Positions 53,747 to 64,000 of a stretch of 64,000 bases of DNA are shown piece after piece. Position 1 is the first letter of the stretch, and every line of letters starts with the position of its first letter. A model generated the notes under the pieces. It saw nothing but the letters and a program-made list of their open reading frames with translations. It did no database searches and was not told where the DNA came from. The position numbers and the translations under genes are program-made. Origin of the DNA: Pseudevernia furfuracea (lineage: Eukaryota > Ascomycota > Lecanoromycetes > Lecanorales > Parmeliaceae); assembly GCA_022315425.1 (NCBI GenBank), contig JAIUPT010000013.1, positions 1,426,001 to 1,490,000 on the forward strand, written 5' to 3'.

Positions 53747-55012
53747 CTAGACATGGTCATGGACCACATTCACATCTGTTCTGATATGAACCCTGCGCAA
53801 AGGCCAGTCCTCTTCAAGTTGCCTTGCTGCTTCATTATCTGGCAGCGATTCTATCGAAGCCCTCGACGTGTTCATTGAATGAGCAATCTGATCCCTCAAA
53901 TGTGCGATGCCATCCCCGTCATTGTATAAAACGTGCTCACTGGCTCTGCTGCGAGGCCACTTCATCTTAGAAAGTGAGTGGGCCTTTAAGGATACTGGCG
54001 ACAGTGAAGCTTTTGAGCCGAGCTTTTTGCGAACAAGTCGGACAAGTGGCATCATGGCAGGAAGGCAGGCGCAAATTAGGCCGATGTCCGCTTCGACGTT
54101 GGTCCAAAGATAGATAGGAGCGGCGCTCCACGCATAGTCCTGAACGCTCTCGGCCATATACTTTACGCGGATGGCGCTGGCAATGATTACGCTGAACACT
54201 CAGTTTGTCAGCTGCTTTTTTGAAAGTCTCAGCATGGTGAGGTCTTACAAGATACCGAGGGAGAAGATTGCCGTCACTGCTATCTTCTTCTTGACCCGTA
54301 GTTGTAACTTCCATATCACAGGCAGAGGAAGCAGTAAAATCGCGACGTCAGTTGCTATATCCGGGATGGAATTTCTGAGAACGAACCCCGAAGCGCTAAT
54401 GCAATGCGCATTACGCTTCGTCAGATCCTTATTGTACCTAACAGGCTTGCAACTAAAAACACTGACCAGCACGGTGGTAACCCACCACGCGGTTATGATG
54501 CCGATAATGATATACGTTGTCATGCGTATTCCGCCGACAGGGAAGACGCGGCGATAGAAGGCGAGGACTGAGAATTTGGTGAAAGCTAAACAGCAGTAGT
54601 ACATCATGTGGAAAACGAGGGAGATCTGGATTTTATTTTAGCGAATCTAGCCTCATTCTTGTGCCCAGAGATCTGTGTACATGGTACAGGGACTTGAAGT
54701 CCTGAGTATCGAGCGCTTCAAGATGTTTGCCGAGGCCAACAGACACGCCCCAGAACATCAATGATGCGGAAGCCCATGAAATATCTACCGTTGTGTTAGC
54801 TGTTGGATCTGGTTATTTGCGTTGGCACTACTCACTGCTGCGACAACGATAAAGACATCGTCGAACCCGAATCGGAGGTTGGAGACCTTCCTGGATACCA
54901 GCCGTAAGAGCACGACTATGGTAGATAGTGAGCAAAGAACTCCGATGGCAGCTTGATAGCCTGGTCCCCTGTTCTGCTCGAGGTAGGCTGTCTTTAATGT
55001 TTGTGGGACCAT
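53747..55012 (-). CDS. Fungal rhodopsin-fold integral membrane protein
   Basis: Four exons: 54832-55012, 54681-54784, 54249-54625 and 53747-54191; introns 47, 55 and 57 bp with GCTAAC or GCTGAC branch motifs and matching phases; 368 residues. It has the family architecture: an extracellular N terminus, TM1 (YQAAIGVLCSLSTIVVLLRL), the conserved FGFDDVFIVVA, a GVSVGLGKH loop, YYCCLAFTKFSVLAFYRRVF, a long pair of helices around IIIGIITAWWVTTVLVSVFSC, NSIPDIATDVAILLLPLPVIW, VIIASAIRVKYM and NVEADIGLICACLPAMMPLV. The C-terminal cytosolic tail has 100 residues. Members of this large Pezizomycotina family include CFEM-type receptors such as Pth11, but the N terminus here lacks the CFEM cysteines. 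The ligand is unknown. Confidence 0.85.
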
Positions 55013-57001
55013 TTCGTAGGTACAAGCTTCTCGAGGTATGGACAAATGAAAAGCTTCATGGTTTTCTAACGAAACCTTTCAACTATTTTAAGAGTTAGTC
55101 TTTAATTCGTTCTCCACCGCTTGAGTAAAGAAAGCTCGAATTGCCGTGATCTTTCTCCATATAGATATAGATATGACTCAACCAACCACATGCGGAGCCG
55201 CTAAGCCTCAATGAGGCATGAAAATGCTGTGTGATGACTGGACATCTTTGCAGGCAAAGGGGGCACCATCGCTTGCAGAGCTGCTTGATAGGCTGTCATC
55301 CTAGAGCGCAAAGTTAAATTTTTTGACAGCATTGACGTGGGCAATCTATGAGTGGGGGTTCGGGTTCAGCTTGGGCAGTTGTGCGTCTCACGTCGAGTAC
55401 GCCACTGTGGTTATGCTAAAGAGTAGTCGCCGCCATGAAGTGCTGACTCCTGACTTGCCAGAATTCAATTTCCTTTAGGCCGAGGGCGAGATTCGAAATC
55501 GAACGCTAATCCGGAAGGGGCTAATGCTGCGCCAAGACTGTGCCAAGACGTCCGCAAATCGAATTTCGCCCCCCCCCCCTAAATCGATCTTCATCTTCTG
55601 ATACTCTAATTTGCTAATTCAAGTCCCTAAGAAGCGCCTCATTTCCCCTCAAGATTAGAAGTATGTGGCGCAGGCAGAGATCAGGGACGTGCAACTGTGG
55701 TCTAAAGATAGAAACAGGGTTGATGTGAAGACGAAGAAGCAGAGCGTGGATAATGGGGTGCAGAGCGACACGGTGGGAGGAAGGTTTGGGTGAGCTGGAA
55801 AGCTAAGGTGAACAAGGTCGGGGAGAGGACTTAACGATTATCGTCTTAGGATTTACTACGTTGCAAAGGAAGTCAATGCTTGAATGACCTGCCAAGACAT
55901 TGTACTATCATTTTGCCAGGGCGAGGGAGAACCTGGACAAAAGATCGCGGGGGCGGCAGCATCATCAATAAGTGGAATTGATCTCACCATTCACAAGATA
56001 TAATTCTGAAACTGGTTCCAGTCCCGTGCCTACCGAGGGAAGATCCAATGCCCTGAAGTTGTGGGTGACGCTCGTGCGGGTGTGGATTGAGTCTTCTCAT
56101 ATCTTCGTGGATGGTCTCTGGAACTGCTAATATATGTGATTGGGCCATCTCAACGCCGGAGTAGTAGCCGAAAAGAGGCCTGGACTGGCATTCTCGTATC
56201 CCAGCGCCAGAAAACTCCCATTCCCCAAACAGCGTAGACCTGGGGTGACTAATGAGGCTATGCATACAGGCGTGGGCGGGTAAGACAAAAGAATGCTATG
56301 ATTCGGAAAGGAACAGAATCGAATCAAGAGTCAAATGCTAGTCCAAGATAGGTATATAGAGCTTCCAAATGACACGAATCCCTGCCGTTGACACGTCTAC
56401 CAAATCCATGAATAGCATCATCCATGGATGTCAGAATCTGGTATGAGAAAGGCGATTGTAAAACCAACTAATCTCCAGTCTCACTGAGGCGAGTAGTGGC
56501 TGGTATTGAGTAAGGGCGGTTGTCTTTTGCCATAATATGGGAATCATGAGTGGCCGACAGACTCAAATTGCGTGCTGCATGGCATGGAAGCAGTGGGTGT
56601 GAAGCAGACGCCGCGGAAACACGCTTTCCAGCGGCCATCATTGCATTGGATGTGGATGGCATTGCTTTTATTCATTGATAAAATGAACTTTTATCCTTTT
56701 TTGAAATGGAACGATATCACGATTCGAATAAGTAGCTTAAGTATGAAGTTCAATATGTGGATGGATTTATATATGTATTTGTATATAATGCTACGAGGTG
56801 ACACATTTGGCTAGGAGCGGGTGAAGAGGTGCTCGATTGGGAGGTGGTGGCAGAGGGCAGGGGGTTCATCGGTGCCCAGGAGGTGCCAGCGATGAGGACC
56901 CCGAGTTGGGTTGATAGGAAGGACTCGTTGCCGGGGCCTATTGCGGTTGATGGTGTTAAACATGGCAGGGGTCTGGGTTGAAGATTGAGAAAATGGGGTT
57001 T
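55013..57001. other. Gene-poor stretch
   Basis: Almost 2 kb without a supported gene; a C run at 55570-55579 and short frames. I see no RNA gene. Confidence 0.35.
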
Positions 57002-58121
57002 ACGTACGTAGTGGTGTGACTAGAGGGGCAAAACTACAGCCGGAGAGAGATCCGCTCATCGTACAGGTTGCGGCTGGTTTGATATTGTCGCCGAAACAGT
57101 TACTGTCCGGGCATGCCGGCTGCTTACTTTCAGCATAGCGTTGAGGAAGTAGGATTGCCAGATGAATCTCACCGTGGTACCCGGAGGGCAATTCGAGGAT
57201 GAGCCCGGGGTTGGGGATGCAAATTCGGTGGCATGTAAGATGTTCACCGTGGCGATAGGTGAATTGCGATTCACCGAATTGTCAAAAATAAGAGGCAACA
57301 ACTCAGACGAGGCATACAGTGTATCATCCTAGTCCAGCATATACTGTCAGCCCAGACTCCGGCCTAATCTAGCTGCCTGGTACTTGGAAACATCTAGATA
57401 AACTTACGGGCACTGCTGCCAATTGCGGTATCGCACGGCCCTCATTGAAGACTGTTTGGATATAGGGCGCCAAATTGCTGTCAGCAGCGAGCTTGTCGAC
57501 ACTCTTGATTGTTAACAGTGACTGCAAATCGTTGGACAAAGCATCCATTCCAGCCTTTGCGAAATCGACCGCGCACTGGACTGATCTTTTTGTCTTCTTG
57601 CTACTAGAGCATGTCTGCTTCTGTTGGTTCTGAAGCCACTGCAAGGCGGCTAATCAATGTCAGTACCCGACTTTTAAATCTCACCAAGTACACATTTTGC
57701 TAGTGAGGCACGACACATCGAAGTCCTGCGTAAGAAAGAGTAGTACCCAGACAATGCCCAGTTTGATCTCTAGCTTGTCGGTGAGACATGTCAAAAGCTT
57801 GATCATAGTGTCGGACATTATCTTCTTCATTCTTTCGTGAACGAAGCAAGCAGCACACGAGTAATTTGACAATCTGCGTCTCAATTGCACGTTTTCGGAA
57901 TCATACTTACTTGGATCGTTGATACCCAGTATCTCATCACCTACTTGATGGCGGCCTGAAGTGTCAGTAGCCGTACTGATTGTGAATCCCGTGCCGGTGA
58001 TCGTGCTTGGGTTGACTGATGCGCCACTAATGGAAGGGGAACTGGTAGCGGCGTGAACAATAGCATCATTGACTAGAAAGGCAAGACAGCCTGCAAGAGG
58101 AACGGTTTTGGAAGTATGCAT
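57002..58121 (-). CDS. Multi-exon secreted protein, boundaries approximate
   Basis: Starts at the ATG at 58121 with a signal peptide (MHTSKTVPLAGCLAFLVNDA), then a Ser/Thr-rich stretch. Protein-like blocks in changing frames are separated by splice-like sequences: QWLQNQQKQTCSSSKKTKRS with AGMDALSNDLQSLLTIKSVD (57400-57650), DDTLYASSELLPLIFDN with SPTPGSSSNCPPGTT (57165-57330), and QPACPDSNCFGDNIKPAATC with SGSLSGCSFAPL (57000-57130). Donors GTAAGT near 57909 and 57413, and GTGAGA near 57172, are credible. I could not fix the first intron, because phases do not agree for the simplest model, so the protein may have four or five exons, or be damaged. The cysteine-rich end and secretion suggest an extracellular role; no family is recognised. 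Confidence 0.45.
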
Positions 58122-58990
58122 GTTGCGAGAGGAGATAATGGAGGTAAAATGGCTAAGTGCAGGGATGGTAAAGAAATGGACACATCCTAATATATCTTCG
58201 CAAAGGGTAACACTTCTCTTTTCGCACCCAACAATTAATTTATATTCAATCATGTACTTTTGTAATAAGTTTACTTCTAGCAATTCAACTCCGAAAACAT
58301 CTGAAGCACGCGTTGCTTCAGCATCACCAGGTGTTTGTGGAAGCTGAGCATATATGATATCACGATAAGTTTTGGAATTGTATGCATTAAGGTCCTAGTG
58401 CGTAACCACAAAGACCCCCGAAAAGATTATCCCAAGTCTTGGCCGCTATAATACCTTGCTCGAATATACTCGCGACATGAGCAAGAAGGCGGTGCTCAAG
58501 AACGACGAAAAAGAAACTGGGTTCACGATTAGGGTCGAAATGCGCCTCGCCTTGAGAATTAACAGTACCTTAGCAACTTTCAGCATGGTTTACGACATGG
58601 TTACCATCTCTCCATTAGAGTTGAATGCTCACATTCCGCTCCTCTAGGATTGAGACACAGAATACAGAGCTGGAGAAACTCAAGTTTTGCCCGTGAACGA
58701 CTCTGCCATTGATTCTTTTTCCATCCACTTGTGTCAGCACTTGCAATCCGCATTATATCTTCGTCTCAATCGCTACTCACGATGCATTCAATCGGATTCT
58801 GATTTGTTAACTATGCGGTATTCGACTATTCCTACTGCTACGGAACTGGTGTAGGAAGAAGGACCTATCTAACTCTATTCGTAATACACCTCGCCGGCGC
58901 ACTTGATTGCCTCCTTGGTAGATCACCTGGGGTCACAGTGGATAGCCCCGCCTTGCCGATGACTCTACTCAGGGCCATAGATATCTGATC
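58122..58990. other. Gene-poor stretch
   Basis: No supported gene. A short plus frame (58456-58647) has no family resemblance. Confidence 0.3.
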
Positions 58991-59003
58991 ATGGGCGAAG
59001 ATC

Positions 59004-59231
59004 TCAGGATGCAGGCATAGACCGACGCGCTGTAAGGAAGTCCGGAGTCTCTTCATGGTCCAGATTCACCTTATCCTTCTTTTTTTCAATGGCTGTTTCA
59101 GGCGCACCGACTTCGATCTTTCCGCTGTCATAGCATAGCCTCTCAGTCTCGTTCCTCCAGGACGCCGCGCCGCAACGTTTGCAGATGACATCCATAAGAC
59201 TTGAGTGGCCAGATTTGATGAAATCCCTCAA
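59004..59231 (-). pseudogene. Possible Helitron-type zinc-motif fragment
   Basis: Short frame with VICKRCGAASWRNETERLCY and DSGKIEV. The C-x2-C-GA-x-W...C pattern recalls the zinc motif before the N-terminal domain of fungal Helitron helicases (C..CGA.HW.E....CC..GKV). Only this piece is visible and its second half does not match. I call it a possible fragment only. Confidence 0.35.
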
Positions 59232-59551
59232 CTGCCAGGCTTGTACGATGACGTCCCGAGAAACCGGCCGGCTGGAAGAAGCCAGATTGGAAGGAATTCA
59301 AACAATCAAGAAGAGATGGAGACGTATGAACGAGTTGTTACAAGAAGTGTAGAGATACGAAAATGATGGAATCCCAGAAGTCTGAGTGGAGAGAAACGGA
59401 GATTTCTCCACAGCTCCTTCCGTAGGCGTCCTCTTCTCAGAAGAAGGTCCTTTCCGTAGAGTAATGACACTGGAAATAGTTTCCGGAAAAGGTTAGAGTG
59501 GAATTCTCAGAAGAGCTGAGATGGAGACAATGAGGTGTGACAGGAAAAGGT
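59232..59551. other. Stretch with short AGAAG repeats
   Basis: Contains related segments such as CTTCCGTAGGCGTCCTCTTC and GGTCCTTTCCGTAGAG and repeated CTCAGAAGA. No gene is supported. Confidence 0.3.
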
Positions 59552-59656
59552 GGTATGAAGTACGGAACTTCTGGTATGAAGTACGGAACTTCTGATATGA
59601 AGTACGAAACTTCTGATATGAAGTACGAAACTTCTGGTATGAAGTACGGAACTTCT
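59552..59656 (-). repeat. 21-bp minisatellite, five units
   Basis: Five exact-length units of G(G/A)TATGAAGTACG(G/A)AACTTCT, differing only at two positions. On the minus strand the units are in an open frame (59507-59779) and would encode SSVLHTR/SFVLHIR heptapeptides after a hydrophobic stretch (RKSLLVLFLLQLVATPGSVL), so they could be translated in a short protein. Confidence 0.9.
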
Positions 59657-61276
59657 GGTGCGGAATATGGTTTCTTGTGGTCGGAGGACTGAACCGGGTG
59701 TTGCTACCAACTGTAGCAGAAACAGGACTAGAAGAGATTTCCGACAGGTAAGATGTCTTCTAGCAGGAAAACAAGGCAAAAAGTCACGTCATGAGCAAGC
59801 TGAAAGATCTGATAGTGGTGGAAGAGTGTGATGATCTAGCTAGAATCTACTTGCTAAGATATATGCCTGTGCCAAGCCCGAGCATGGTCCAAGCTTCTCA
59901 ACAGGTGCCCCCGGCCCAGAAAGGCCGGTGTTAAGTGATAACGCTCTGATTCTTATGTATAGGGATATCGGGCAATGAGCTTTGAAGCCTTGCTGGAGGC
60001 TGAGGGGTGCTCAAGTAGGGGCTGGAGAGAGGTAGGTCGTCAAAGAACTTTATGTCCTGAAAGAAGTCATCTGGTAGGTCTTGCAGCCAGTCTTCTGGAG
60101 GGCCTGAATCAAGTGCTTCTTCAGTAGCTTTTTGAGACCGTTTAGGAGTACTTGCACATCTCACCGTCGGAGTGCAGAGATCATGTCTGTACCACCTCGT
60201 CATTCTCCTCAATACATATTATCATGACCCATCATGGAGTTTCTCCACGCTCAATCATGGGAGACATTTCGCTAGGTGTGTCAATGGCGAGGACGTCATT
60301 GTGAAGGATGATTGAAACCCGACAGAGCCTCTATTTTCCATGAAGTACACTTGACAGTTATGATACTCCGAGTCTCTGTTCTCCTCACTGTCTCGTTGAA
60401 CCCAAACGTCTTTCTCCACGAATCCTCCCCAAAATGTTAAAACCATCTGTTCTGACAGTTCTCGATCCTTGTCTCTCCCTCAGTGCGAACATAATCTGCT
60501 GAAGAGCTGATGAATAAGTCTCAAAAGCGTCTGCTGCCTGACTACGCGCAGATACTAGGCATTTCCCGACCCGGGAGCCTGAGGTGTCTCCAGGGCGGGC
60601 GTTGGTGCTGGGGTGAGGTCCACCGTTTGAAGTAATGCCTTACGTTCTTCGGCAGCCTTTCTCAGAGGGCAGTCCTGGGACACGTACCCCGCATAAGGTG
60701 ATAACGCACATCACCAATGGTCTTCTTTGCAGCAAAAAATAGTCGTTCGTCGTTCGACCTCCGAGGATATGACTGATATCGATACGAATATCGATAGCCA
60801 TACGAGATAATGTTGGAAATCGAGTCCGTTGGGCCGCGTTAGTCCACTATTCCAGCGCTGTTGGCGTACCAATATCGACGGTTCACTCATCGATATACCT
60901 TTCAAACTCATTCTTAATCACAGCATCATCTTTCGCTATAAGCTTTCCACTACTGGGTAGCCCGCGCCCCCAGCACATATCAATTACTACACACCACCAA
61001 AACTGCCAGTTGAATCGGTTGGTTTTCAGATCAAAACCACACCAACTGTCAACTACCAGACTCCAAACTGCACTGTCAACTGCCAAAACTAACTGGTTCA
61101 TGGAAAAGTTAGTTGGTTGACCATCGCCAACCCTGGTCAAACGGTTTGGCCGTAGTTTCTCGCTTCGTTCCTCTGGCTCCTCCATCAATCCCTTCTCCAG
61201 ACTCGTTAGATCCCGCCTTATTGTTCGATTGTTTGCCTTTTCTGCCGGCTGGCGGAGTTCCTCGAACTTCTCGCGC
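59657..61276. other. Gene-poor, probably decayed repeat sequence
   Basis: Small minus frames (59931-60212, 60255-60446, 60883-61392) have protein-like pieces but no recognisable motif. I see no intact gene. Confidence 0.3.
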
Positions 61277-61640
61277 TCAGACCCCACTCCATCTGATATT
61301 CGGATTGGAGCGCAGTGTAGCCTCAAGTCGCGCGGAAATGCGTTGGGTTGCTTTCGACATTGAAGGGCGCCCCAGTTGCTGCTGATCGCCAACTAGGATG
61401 ACCAGGTCACATTCACGCCAGAGCTGCACAAATTGTCCTTCGCTCATCACCGTCGACTCGTCAATGATTCTCCAATCGAACTTGATATCCATCGCCCATT
61501 CCATTCCGAGTTGTGCTATGATCGAAATGATGGCTTGTGCGCCATTCTGGAGCAAATAGGTCGCACAATCCAGAATGACGTGTCCGTATTTGTTCCACTT
61601 GGCGCGGTTCAGCTCTTGCTCTTTGGATCTGAAGACGAGT
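61277..61640 (-). pseudogene. SF1 (Upf1-like) helicase fragment
   Basis: The minus frame contains DWRIIDESTVMSEGQFVQLW and CDLVILVGDQQQLGRPSMS, which reproduce motifs II (DEST) and III (GDQQQLG) of the Upf1-like SF1 helicases; compare the intact DEST and GDHQQLGP of UPF1 in this window. The Walker A and the C-terminal RecA domain are absent, and frames change on both sides. This is a relic of a different helicase, not a UPF1 copy, because the flanking residues differ. It may come from a large transposon- or NLR-associated helicase. Confidence 0.55.
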
Positions 61641-62642
61641 CTGTAAGGTCTTGAAAGGGGGCATGGCCTGCGAGTCTTTCAAGGATGGCTACGGCCACTT
61701 GCAATTCGCGCGGGTTCTGACTGGAATGCGAGGGACCTGTCTTGACGGAATCTCCCTTAGTATTAAGTCACAAAACAGATGATTTGCAGTCGACCAGCTC
61801 TTCGTGTACTGGCGTAGCCTTGGCCACATTGGGACGTTGATTCTCATTAACCATAGACTTGACCGAGTCCTTGTATCATATCTTGGAAACTATCTTGCAG
61901 ATGCGGTCAGTTTTTCGAAACTGTTCTTTGAGTTCGGCTGTAGGATAGCCTGACGCGCTTAAGCGTTGAAAGAGAGGTCTAGTGAATTGTCTGGTGAACG
62001 GATTTTCTGCAAGCTCTTTTTCCTAGGGTGGCAGCTGGTGGACGTCTTCGGAGCAATGTACAGTACCTCAGCTGTTTGCCATAGCGATAAACAGCTCCGT
62101 ATTATCGACTTTCCCGGCTTCTTGAACGACTGTGTGGGCGGATTCGAACTTTTTCAGAATGCTGTTACCTGAGTTGACGAGAGTTGTGACGACGGCAATG
62201 ACGTTGTTGACAAGAACATGTTCGGCTAGGCTCTTTTCAATGTTTCTGTGGGTAGCCCACTCCTCTCGGGTCCCGAGGCCATTATGTTCGGCCTGAAGAG
62301 ACGTGTTCTTGTGAAGAGACCTTCTGGACAACCGCAATGTCTTCACCTGTGACTTCAGTTGCCTCGCCATTCTCAACTGCTGGTGGACATCTTGTGGGCT
62401 GCAAAACTATATATATAGATGCAGTGTGACTGTTGAAGTCTTCGCGTTATCGGCATCATTCTGTTTGAGAGGTGGTGCGGAGTAATTCGGTGATCTTGTT
62501 CCTGAGTCTATCTCTCAACTATTATTATCAATGAGATTTGATGGATGGTCGCGCTCCTCCTGGCGGGTACGAAGTAACATAGGCTGGGGCTGCGTGTCCT
62601 CTCTGAATTATCTCTCGACCTCCGTATTCCTTGAGACAGCTC
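61641..62642. other. Uncertain decayed coding sequence
   Basis: The minus frame 62068-62376 has a helical, partly helicase-like text (AVVTTLVNSGNSILKKFESA) that may belong to the same decayed gene. Nothing is intact. Confidence 0.3.
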
Positions 62643-63217
62643 TCAAAGAAGCCCACGGTGAACCATGCTGTTGGTGTCTGCAGAGTCTTCAGCTGCGTCG
62701 TCATCGAATATCGTGATGACTGGGCTTGAGGAGACTTCTCCCCTCACTGCGATCTTCTTGTGAGGGTGGCCAGGTCCCTTCATTGTGCTGAGATCTATCA
62801 ATCCTCGGTCTACATCGTCATCAGATTTCGTGATGGGTTGCGGCTCCCTTTCATGAGCCGCTCGAGAAGAGGGTCTAACCGGATCTCGTGCAGATCCCGC
62901 AAGCCTTTCCATGGGTCGTTGATTGGGGTTGAAGTGATTTCTTCCCCCTGTGTGATTGCCTTGCGGGGGCGACCCCGCTTCTTAGACGTTGCGGATCCGG
63001 TCACTATGTTGATGTCGACAGCAGAGTCTTCAGCTGCGTCGTCATCGGGTATAGTGAAGACTTCTCCCCTCACTGCGATCCCCTTCTTGCGAGGGTGATC
63101 AGTTCCCTTCACTATGCTAGGATCTATCAATCCAGCTTCACCCGATGGTGGCAAGAGGTTTGGCGTGAGTCTTCGATGGATCTCACTTATTCTTTTAAAC
63201 TGATTTGCGTTTATCAT
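62643..63217 (-). pseudogene. Duplicated AT-hook coding relic
   Basis: Two related blocks about 350 bases apart on the minus strand encode KGTDHPRKKGIAVRGEV with FTIPDDDAAEDSAVD, and KGPGHPHKKIAVRGEV with ITIFDDDAAEDSAD. Between them is SKKRGRPRKAITQGEE, a canonical AT-hook (RGRP core) that would bind the minor groove of AT-rich DNA. The blocks lie in two overlapping frames (62643-62912 and 62810-63217) with no clear start, so this is probably a fragment of a larger protein. An internal tandem duplication is the simplest explanation. Confidence 0.5.
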
Positions 63218-64000
63218 GGTCGGGTTAATTGTCGACCAAAAAGGTTCTGCCTATTTGAGAGTGAGTATCATGATATACGCGAAGCAACAAAACTTACGTC
63301 TTCGCTACACACTATGTCTAAAGCCTGGAGAAAGCCTTCGGCCTCGGCCTTTCTCTTATTGGACGCCATCGTTAGAAGACACGATTTAAGCCTTCTAATA
63401 TCGAGTCCGATTTCAATCTTGATGCTTCTGGCGAGATATGGCTAGGTTCGAATTCGATGCACGAAGTGTAAGGACCAGTTGTATGACAAGTTGCAAACTG
63501 TGGGAGCATTGTGAAGGTGTGAAGCGAAAATTTCTCGGTGAGAATGTGTCATCACTTGGCTGTCATAGCTTTGAGACGCCTCAAATGCAGTCCTCCTTGT
63601 CCTTAGACATGCAAAGTATAATAGAATGTTGCCTAAGGTTGACATTGAGGTGCCTAAGAGCTAAACATCTTGCTTGTCCTTGCTCAAGAGAATCCACAAC
63701 CAAGACTTTCGCCAGCGAAGAATATCCGACCTGCGACATACTCTTTGACGACACATGTGATAGGCTCACAGAGATATGAGAAGGTAAAAAGGTAAGAGGT
63801 TTATATATGTATTGATGATATACAAGTTAAGAGTAGAAACTTAACAGTAGAAGAAAGCTGTATAAGACTCAGCAAGGAAGTAGCTGGTCCTCAGCTATGC
63901 CTGCCCACATGCTATGAAAAAAGAGAAGATGCATCGGTGGGAAAAATCAGCCTGCTTAAATACTGCCCAGTGACCACGGGGCGCTTGTAGGCGCCTAGTA
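63218..64000. other. Right edge, no recognised gene
   Basis: Plus frames (63095-63445, 63438-63779) are open for 110-116 codons without domains. A gene continuing past the window is possible. Confidence 0.3.

Noticed and set aside
59931..60446. Possible copia-type retrotransposon linker text on the minus strand
   Set aside because: No integrase or reverse transcriptase motif nearby and no LTRs seen.

Overview
This window is genomic DNA of a filamentous ascomycete (Pezizomycotina; class not determined). The evidence is short spliceosomal introns (47-67 bp, GT...AG, often with a CTAAC or CTGAC branch-like motif), Pezizomycotina-typical families (fungal rhodopsin-fold receptors, HeLo-domain kinases, fungal ubiquitin-like ULD proteins, small secreted cysteine proteins), and fungal housekeeping genes carried without synteny to yeast. 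Exon models were built by hand from reading frame, splice sites and remembered family conservation.

Layout. 0-11 kb is gene-poor: an F-box-like protein, a 930-bp AT-rich element with long terminal inverted repeats, a membrane protein with an Arg/Glu-rich tail, degenerate repeats and a hairpin, a small membrane protein, and a block of retroelement-like tails beside a tRNA-like sequence. 11-32 kb is gene-rich: a secreted double-psi-barrel (RlpA-like) protein, a five-exon protein joining a ULD domain, a zinc ribbon and a C-terminal acyl-carrier-protein domain, gamma-glutamylcysteine synthetase, secreted proteins, a Prm10/ThrE-type transporter, and the ribosome-biogenesis protein Imp4. At 32-40 kb lie UPF1/NAM7 (divergent from IMP4), a hypothetical gene, an AhpC/TSA-like thioredoxin-fold protein with a 15-bp coding minisatellite, and a secreted protein split by an unusually long G/T-rich intron.

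40-53 kb is an accessory block rich in broken genes: a Baeyer-Villiger monooxygenase relic, a HeLo-domain pseudokinase with a frameshift, a PNP_UDP-domain relic (a domain common at the N terminus of fungal NLR-like proteins), a SnoaL-like relic, and an apparently intact STAND-N-terminal/ULD/coiled-coil protein. Together these resemble a decaying self/non-self recognition or programmed-cell-death neighbourhood. 53-58 kb holds a seven-helix rhodopsin-like receptor and a multi-exon secreted protein. 58-64 kb has no intact gene that I recognise: there is a 21-bp minisatellite, a possible Helitron-type zinc motif, an SF1-helicase fragment and a duplicated AT-hook coding relic.

The most unusual object is the ULD-zinc ribbon-ACP protein at 13354-15213: the end of the ULD-family module and the phosphopantetheine-site ACP lie in one uninterrupted exon.
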